Below, piece by piece: positions 5,348 to 8,205 of a stretch of DNA of 8,205 nt. The notes under the pieces were generated by a model. It made no database searches. It saw only the letters and a list, made by a program, of their open reading frames with translations, and was not told the origin of the DNA. Made by a program: the position numbers and the translations under genes. Position 1 is the first letter of the stretch. Each line of letters starts with the position of its first letter. The stretch comes from Acidimicrobiaceae bacterium (GTDB taxonomy: Bacteria; Actinomycetota; Acidimicrobiia; Acidimicrobiales; Aldehydirespiratoraceae), in the NCBI GenBank assembly GCA_009840695.1, contig VXNG01000104.1:1-8205 (forward strand). The letters are read 5' to 3'.

Positions 5348-6489
5348 GCGGTCAGACCCCGGCCGGCGACGCGACCCCACCCGAGCCGCAGGATCCGCCG
5401 CCGGAGACCATGTCACCGGCTGCGGCTAGCCGGCTGGAAGCACTTAGGGCGCTTAGGCCCGGTCAGGTGATCCTGACCGTCGGGGTGGCCGTGATCGTGA
5501 CCACCGTTCTGGTGGTCTCCATCGGCCGGCTGGCCGGGTTCACCAAGTTGGGCGACACGCTCAGCGGTGCCACCTGGGGCTGGCTCGGCCTGTGCGCCGT
5601 GGGCCAGATCGGAGTCTTCGTCGGCTATGCCGGAGCGTTCCGCATATCGGTGGCCGGCAGCGGGGACCTACTCGAGCAGCCCGACCGCGCCGAACCCCGA
5701 GTGGGGTTCTGGTACTCGTTGAAGGTGGCCCTGGCCGGGTTCGGGCTCACCCAGCTCGTGGCCGCGGGCGGCGCTGCCGGGATGGCGTTCACGTTCTGGG
5801 TGTTCCGCCGGCTGGGGTTCTCCAAGCGAAACGCCATGCTGCAGCTGATCACGCTCAACACCGCCGTCTACTTCGTGTTCGGCGTGCTGGGATGGCTGGG
5901 CGCGCTGTTGGGTCTGCTCGATCCGGCAGTGCCCATAGCCATGGCGTTGAGCTGGCTGGCCGGCTTCGCCGTGGTGATCGCGGTGGCTCGCTGGTTCATC
6001 CAGCCCCAGCGCAAGGCCAGGTTCACTGAGGCCGAAGGCAAGTCCCGGATCCGCCGAGCTCTCGCCGTAGGCGTGTCGGCGGCGGCCCGAGTGCGGGAAT
6101 GCACCCACACGACCGACGGGCGGCAGATACTGGCATGGGCACTGCTGTACTGGATCGGCGATCTGGCAAGCATGTGGGCGGCCCTGCAGGCCTTCGGCGT
6201 GACCGTCTCGGTGCCGGCCATCGTGGTTGCCTACACGCTGGGATACCTGGCCCAGTCCGTGCCGATCCCCCTGATCGCCACCGGGGGTGTGGACGCGGCC
6301 ACGACATTCACCCTGGCCGCCGTCGGGGTGCCGATAGAGGTCGCCCTGCTAGGGGTGGTGGCCCACCGGGTGTTCGCCTTCTGGCTGCCGGTGATCCCGG
6401 GCCTGTGGTCGGCAACCGTGCTCGTGCGGGAGGAACTGCCTCCTAGCAGCCGAAAGGATCGGCGGCTCCGGAGCGGGCGCTCGGAGTGA
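5344..6489 (+). CDS. Multi-pass membrane protein, UPF0104/LPG-synthase transmembrane (flippase-like) family
   Basis: A 381-residue protein. A proline-rich, cytosolic-looking tail of about 25 residues is followed by hydrophobic segments at roughly 42-61, 78-98, 125-152, 166-191, 196-217, 261-281, 288-303, 320-339 and 343-361. The arrangement and the GFGLTQLVAAGGAAG (132-146), YTLGYLAQSVPIPLIATGG (297-315) and HRVFAFWLPVIPG (341-353) patches match the UPF0104 / lysylphosphatidylglycerol synthase transmembrane family, which includes the flippase half of MprF and AglD-like proteins. No lysyl-transferase domain is attached. Its likely job is moving or presenting the lipid made by the two genes before it. 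ATG 5344 overlaps the previous stop (ATGA), with GGTGA four bases upstream; ATG 5410 is a possible inner start. The last 47 bases overlap the end of the P450 gene on the other strand. Confidence 0.85.
   Translation: MSGQTPAGDATPPEPQDPPPETMSPAAASRLEALRALRPGQVILTVGVAVIVTTVLVVSIGRLAGFTKLGDTLSGATWGWLGLCAVGQIGVFVGYAGAFRISVAGSGDLLEQPDRAEPRVGFWYSLKVALAGFGLTQLVAAGGAAGMAFTFWVFRRLGFSKRNAMLQLITLNTAVYFVFGVLGWLGALLGLLDPAVPIAMALSWLAGFAVVIAVARWFIQPQRKARFTEAEGKSRIRRALAVGVSAAARVRECTHTTDGRQILAWALLYWIGDLASMWAALQAFGVTVSVPAIVVAYTLGYLAQSVPIPLIATGGVDAATTFTLAAVGVPIEVALLGVVAHRVFAFWLPVIPGLWSATVLVREELPPSSRKDRRLRSGRSE
5461..5478 (+). repeat. Hairpin GGTCAGG-TGAT-CCTGACC inside the flippase-like gene
   Basis: A perfect seven-base stem with a four-base loop lies about 115 bases into the coding region, just before the first membrane segment (encoding PGQVILT). 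Directly upstream is a short direct repeat, CTTAGGGCG then CTTAGGCCC, which encodes ALRALRP. It could be chance in GC-rich coding DNA, or an mRNA element that slows ribosomes at the first membrane helix. Confidence 0.3.
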
Positions 6490-7705
6490 ATGTGACCGGC
6501 ATCGACACCACGCCGGTCATGAGCAGGTTCCCCGGATAGGGCTTGAAGCCGTCGGTGTCGATCTGGTAGTCGCCGATGCGCCGGAGCACGTCGCCCAGCA
6601 TCAGCTCCGACTCGATGCGGGCTATCGACGACCCGATGCAACGGTGGCCGCCCAGGCCGAAGGCCAGATGCTTGTTGACGGGACGGTCGATGCGCACCTC
6701 GCCGGCGCCGTCGAACGCCAGTGGATCGTGGTTGGCAGCCACCCAGCTGATGAACACCACGTCGCCCCGGCGGATCTGCCGGCCCCCCAGCTCCACGTCG
6801 CGGGTAGCGGTGCGGGTGAGCGTCTCGCTGGGGCTGTAGAAACGCAGGAACTCCTCCACGGCACCGGCGATCAGGCTGGGATCGGTGATCAGGCGGGTCC
6901 GGTCGGCAGGATGCGTGCCGAGATGGTGCAGGCCCCACGAGACCAGCGACGTGGTGGTGTCGAGACCGCCGGCCACCAGGTTCCACATGATCCCGGTTAT
7001 CTCGTCGTCGGTCAGGGGCCGCCCGTCTATGACCGCGGTCACCAGGGCGGTGGTGACGTCGCCGGCCGGGTTGGCCCGCCGGAAAGCGGCGAATCCGGCC
7101 AGTTCGGCCCACATGTCGTCGCGGCGGGCCACTGCGCTGCGGAACCTCGGATCGGACGGCTTGTAGGAGGAGGTGGCGTGGAAGAAGTCGGCGTAGTGCT
7201 TCCAGTTGGAAGACTCCATGCCCATCAGCTCGAGGGTGAGCACTGCCGGCACGGGGGTGGCGTAGTCGAGCACCAGGTCGGCCGCGCCGGCCTCGGTGAA
7301 CTGATCCATGAACCAGGCCGACACCGCCTCCATCCTCGGTCGCTGACGCTCGATGACCCGGGGCGTCATGTACGGGTTGAGCACCCGGCGCAGGTCGGCG
7401 TGCTCGGGCCCGTCGATCTCCGACACCCCCATGCGGGGCACGTACGGCGGCCGGGGGATGCCGCAGATGCCGTGGTAGGAGATCCCGTCGTCGGAGTCGG
7501 GCTCGTACTTGTGGGCGAAGGTGTCGTTGTCGCGGGCCACCGCGGCCACCGACTCGTAGTCGGTGACCATCCAGAAGCCCCCGTAGTGCTGGTTGAACAC
7601 CACCGGGCACCGGTCCCGCAGTTCGGCATAGCGACGGTGGCGATCGGCGATGAAGCTCGGGGCCTGATGATCTACATCGATGGTGCCTTGGGGCAGGTCA
7701 TGCAT
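6443..7705 (-). CDS. Cytochrome P450
   Basis: A 420-residue soluble bacterial class-I-type P450, normal for the family. The oxygen-binding I-helix is VAGGLDTTT (244-252), with the acid-alcohol pair Asp249/Thr250-251. The K-helix ExxR is EEFLR (Glu285, Arg288), and the haem loop is LAFGLGGHRCIG (347-358), with Cys356 as the axial thiolate. It inserts one oxygen atom into a substrate, using electrons from a ferredoxin and reductase, neither of which is in this window. The substrate is not readable; a lipid, fatty acid or terpenoid is plausible beside an acyl-CoA synthetase. The start is ATG 7705, with a weak GGATCGG eight bases upstream. Its C-terminus (ADPFGC) overlaps the flippase-like gene convergently for 47 bases, and it is divergent from the synthetase with 88 bases between them. 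A longer, Arg- and Gly-rich frame over the same DNA is not real. Confidence 0.95.
   Translation of the reverse strand: MHDLPQGTIDVDHQAPSFIADRHRRYAELRDRCPVVFNQHYGGFWMVTDYESVAAVARDNDTFAHKYEPDSDDGISYHGICGIPRPPYVPRMGVSEIDGPEHADLRRVLNPYMTPRVIERQRPRMEAVSAWFMDQFTEAGAADLVLDYATPVPAVLTLELMGMESSNWKHYADFFHATSSYKPSDPRFRSAVARRDDMWAELAGFAAFRRANPAGDVTTALVTAVIDGRPLTDDEITGIMWNLVAGGLDTTTSLVSWGLHHLGTHPADRTRLITDPSLIAGAVEEFLRFYSPSETLTRTATRDVELGGRQIRRGDVVFISWVAANHDPLAFDGAGEVRIDRPVNKHLAFGLGGHRCIGSSIARIESELMLGDVLRRIGDYQIDTDGFKPYPGNLLMTGVVSMPVTFTPSARSGAADPFGC
6493..6519. terminator. Inverted repeat TGACCGGC-N11-GCCGGTCA just after the flippase-like stop
   Basis: A perfect eight-base stem, extendable by G-T pairs, begins four bases after the TGA at 6487-6489. 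The position is right for a terminator or 3' end stabiliser of the plus-strand lipid operon, but no T-run follows. It lies wholly within the P450 coding region, where it encodes the MTGVVSMPVTF stretch, so it could also be chance. Confidence 0.35.
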
Positions 7706-7732
7706 TGGTCTGGCCGATCCCGGTGGCCGCGC

Positions 7733-7738
7733 ATCGTA
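7733..7738 (-). promoter_or_regulatory. Candidate -10 box for the P450 gene
   Basis: TACGAT on the minus strand fits TANNNT and lies 27 bases before ATG 7705, giving a leader of about 20 bases that includes the weak GGATCGG ribosome site. No clear -35 was found. Confidence 0.3.
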
Positions 7739-7780
7739 CTCGGGCGGTGGGTCACGTATGGGACTGCGAACACTGCCAAC

Positions 7781-7786
7781 TAGTGT
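7781..7786 (+). promoter_or_regulatory. Candidate -10 box for the acyl-CoA synthetase gene (leaderless type)
   Basis: TAGTGT fits TANNNT and ends exactly seven bases before GTG 7794, the spacing expected when transcription starts on the start codon. No ribosome site is present. An imperfect dyad, AGTGTC-TC-GACAGT (7782-7795), spans the would-be start point and might bind a regulator. Confidence 0.45.
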
Positions 7787-7793
7787 CTCGACA

Positions 7794-8205
7794 GTGACCG
7801 ACCAGCCAGAAGATCACGCAACGGGCAGCGCCACACCGGCCATGACGGTGGCGGAGGTCGACGCCATGCTCACCGGCCCGGGCGGGTTCTTCGAGATCGT
7901 CACCGACAACGTCGGCGGGATCGAGATGGGCGTGGTGGCCGGCCCGCACCAGAGCCTGCGAGACCTGCTGGCCGCCTCGACCAACCATGGGGGCGACGGC
8001 TCGGCCCGCTACTACCTCTTCGACGATGGTCGCAGCGCCACCTTCGCCGAGAACATCAACCATGCGGGGGCAGTGGCCGCGGCCCTGACGCAGCGCTACG
8101 GAGTGGAGCCCGGCGACCCGGTCGGCCTGCTGGGCTCCAACCAGCCGGGCTGGATCCAGGGATTCTGGGGGGCGGTCAGCGCCGGGGCCGTCGCGGTGGC
8201 CATGA
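7794..8205 (+). CDS. AMP-binding acyl-CoA synthetase (FadD-like), N-terminal part only
   Basis: The frame from GTG 7794 runs open to the right edge, 137 codons, without a stop. It reads as the N-terminus of an actinobacterial class-I AMP-forming acyl-CoA ligase: MTVAEVDAMLTGPGGFFEIV (17-36), a linker to SLRDLLAAS (54-62), YYLFDDGRSATFAE (73-86), then VEPGDPVGLLGSNQPGWIQGFWGAVSAGAVAV (104-135), the usual first lobe where GD-V-G-L-N-W and A-GA-V are conserved. The nucleotide-binding P-loop and adenylation motifs lie beyond the edge, so substrate class is unknown. Such enzymes activate a carboxylic acid to its CoA ester, which would suit the P450 and the kinase/dehydrogenase pair nearby. Start choice: GTG 7794 is favoured by the TAGTGT box seven bases before it; in-frame ATG 7758 and ATG 7842 are alternatives. 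Confidence 0.88.
   Translation, partial: MTDQPEDHATGSATPAMTVAEVDAMLTGPGGFFEIVTDNVGGIEMGVVAGPHQSLRDLLAASTNHGGDGSARYYLFDDGRSATFAENINHAGAVAAALTQRYGVEPGDPVGLLGSNQPGWIQGFWGAVSAGAVAVAM

Noticed and set aside
6231..7610. Long minus-strand open frame (459 codons) over the P450 gene, longer than the P450 itself
   Set aside because: The product is Arg/Gly/Pro/His-rich with no domain, and it shadows the P450, which has all diagnostic motifs; it arises from high GC.
6644..7783. Plus-strand open frame of 379 codons antisense to the P450
   Set aside because: Low-complexity Gly/Val/His-rich translation with no recognisable motif; mirror of the GC-rich codon pattern of the P450.

Overview
This window looks like chromosomal DNA from a high-GC actinobacterium. 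Protein-coding genes are tightly packed, almost every codon in the catabolic genes ends in G or C, GTG starts are used, several genes lack a Shine-Dalgarno sequence and instead have a TANNNT box 7-10 bases upstream of the start, and the gene content (FadE-type dehydrogenase, APH-like kinase, P450, acyl-CoA synthetase, TetR) is typical of lipid-degrading Actinobacteria. An Acidimicrobiia-like lineage is a guess; no rRNA or other taxonomic marker is present.

Left block, minus strand (about 1-3652): an APH-family kinase (3652-2534), an acyl-CoA dehydrogenase of the ACAD10/ACAD11 type (2524-1217) and a DUF4202 protein (1189-605) lie head to tail with gaps of 9 and 27 bases, so they are very likely one operon. 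After a 98-base gap comes a TetR regulator in the same direction, cut off by the left edge, with a candidate operator at its own promoter. The kinase and dehydrogenase are the two halves that are fused in animal ACAD10/ACAD11 and separate in the Pseudomonas levulinate pathway (LvaA, LvaC). This points to degradation of 4-hydroxyacyl-CoA substrates through a phosphorylated intermediate.

Middle block, plus strand (3729-6489): three genes joined by two ATGA stop/start overlaps. They encode an LpxL/PatA-like acyltransferase, a PAP2-type membrane phosphatase/transferase, and a multi-pass membrane protein of the UPF0104/LPG-synthase flippase-like family. Together they look like a small membrane lipid or glycolipid assembly and transport operon whose product is not known.

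Right block (6443-8205): a cytochrome P450 on the minus strand overlaps the end of the flippase-like gene by 47 bases (convergent), and is divergent from an AMP-binding acyl-CoA synthetase that runs off the right edge. A short intergenic region (7706-7793) carries promoter-like signals for both. No tRNA, rRNA, CRISPR, insertion sequence or phage gene was seen, and no gene-free stretch exceeds 100 bases. The most interesting signals are the split ACAD11-like module with its DUF4202 companion, and the translationally coupled lipid trio.
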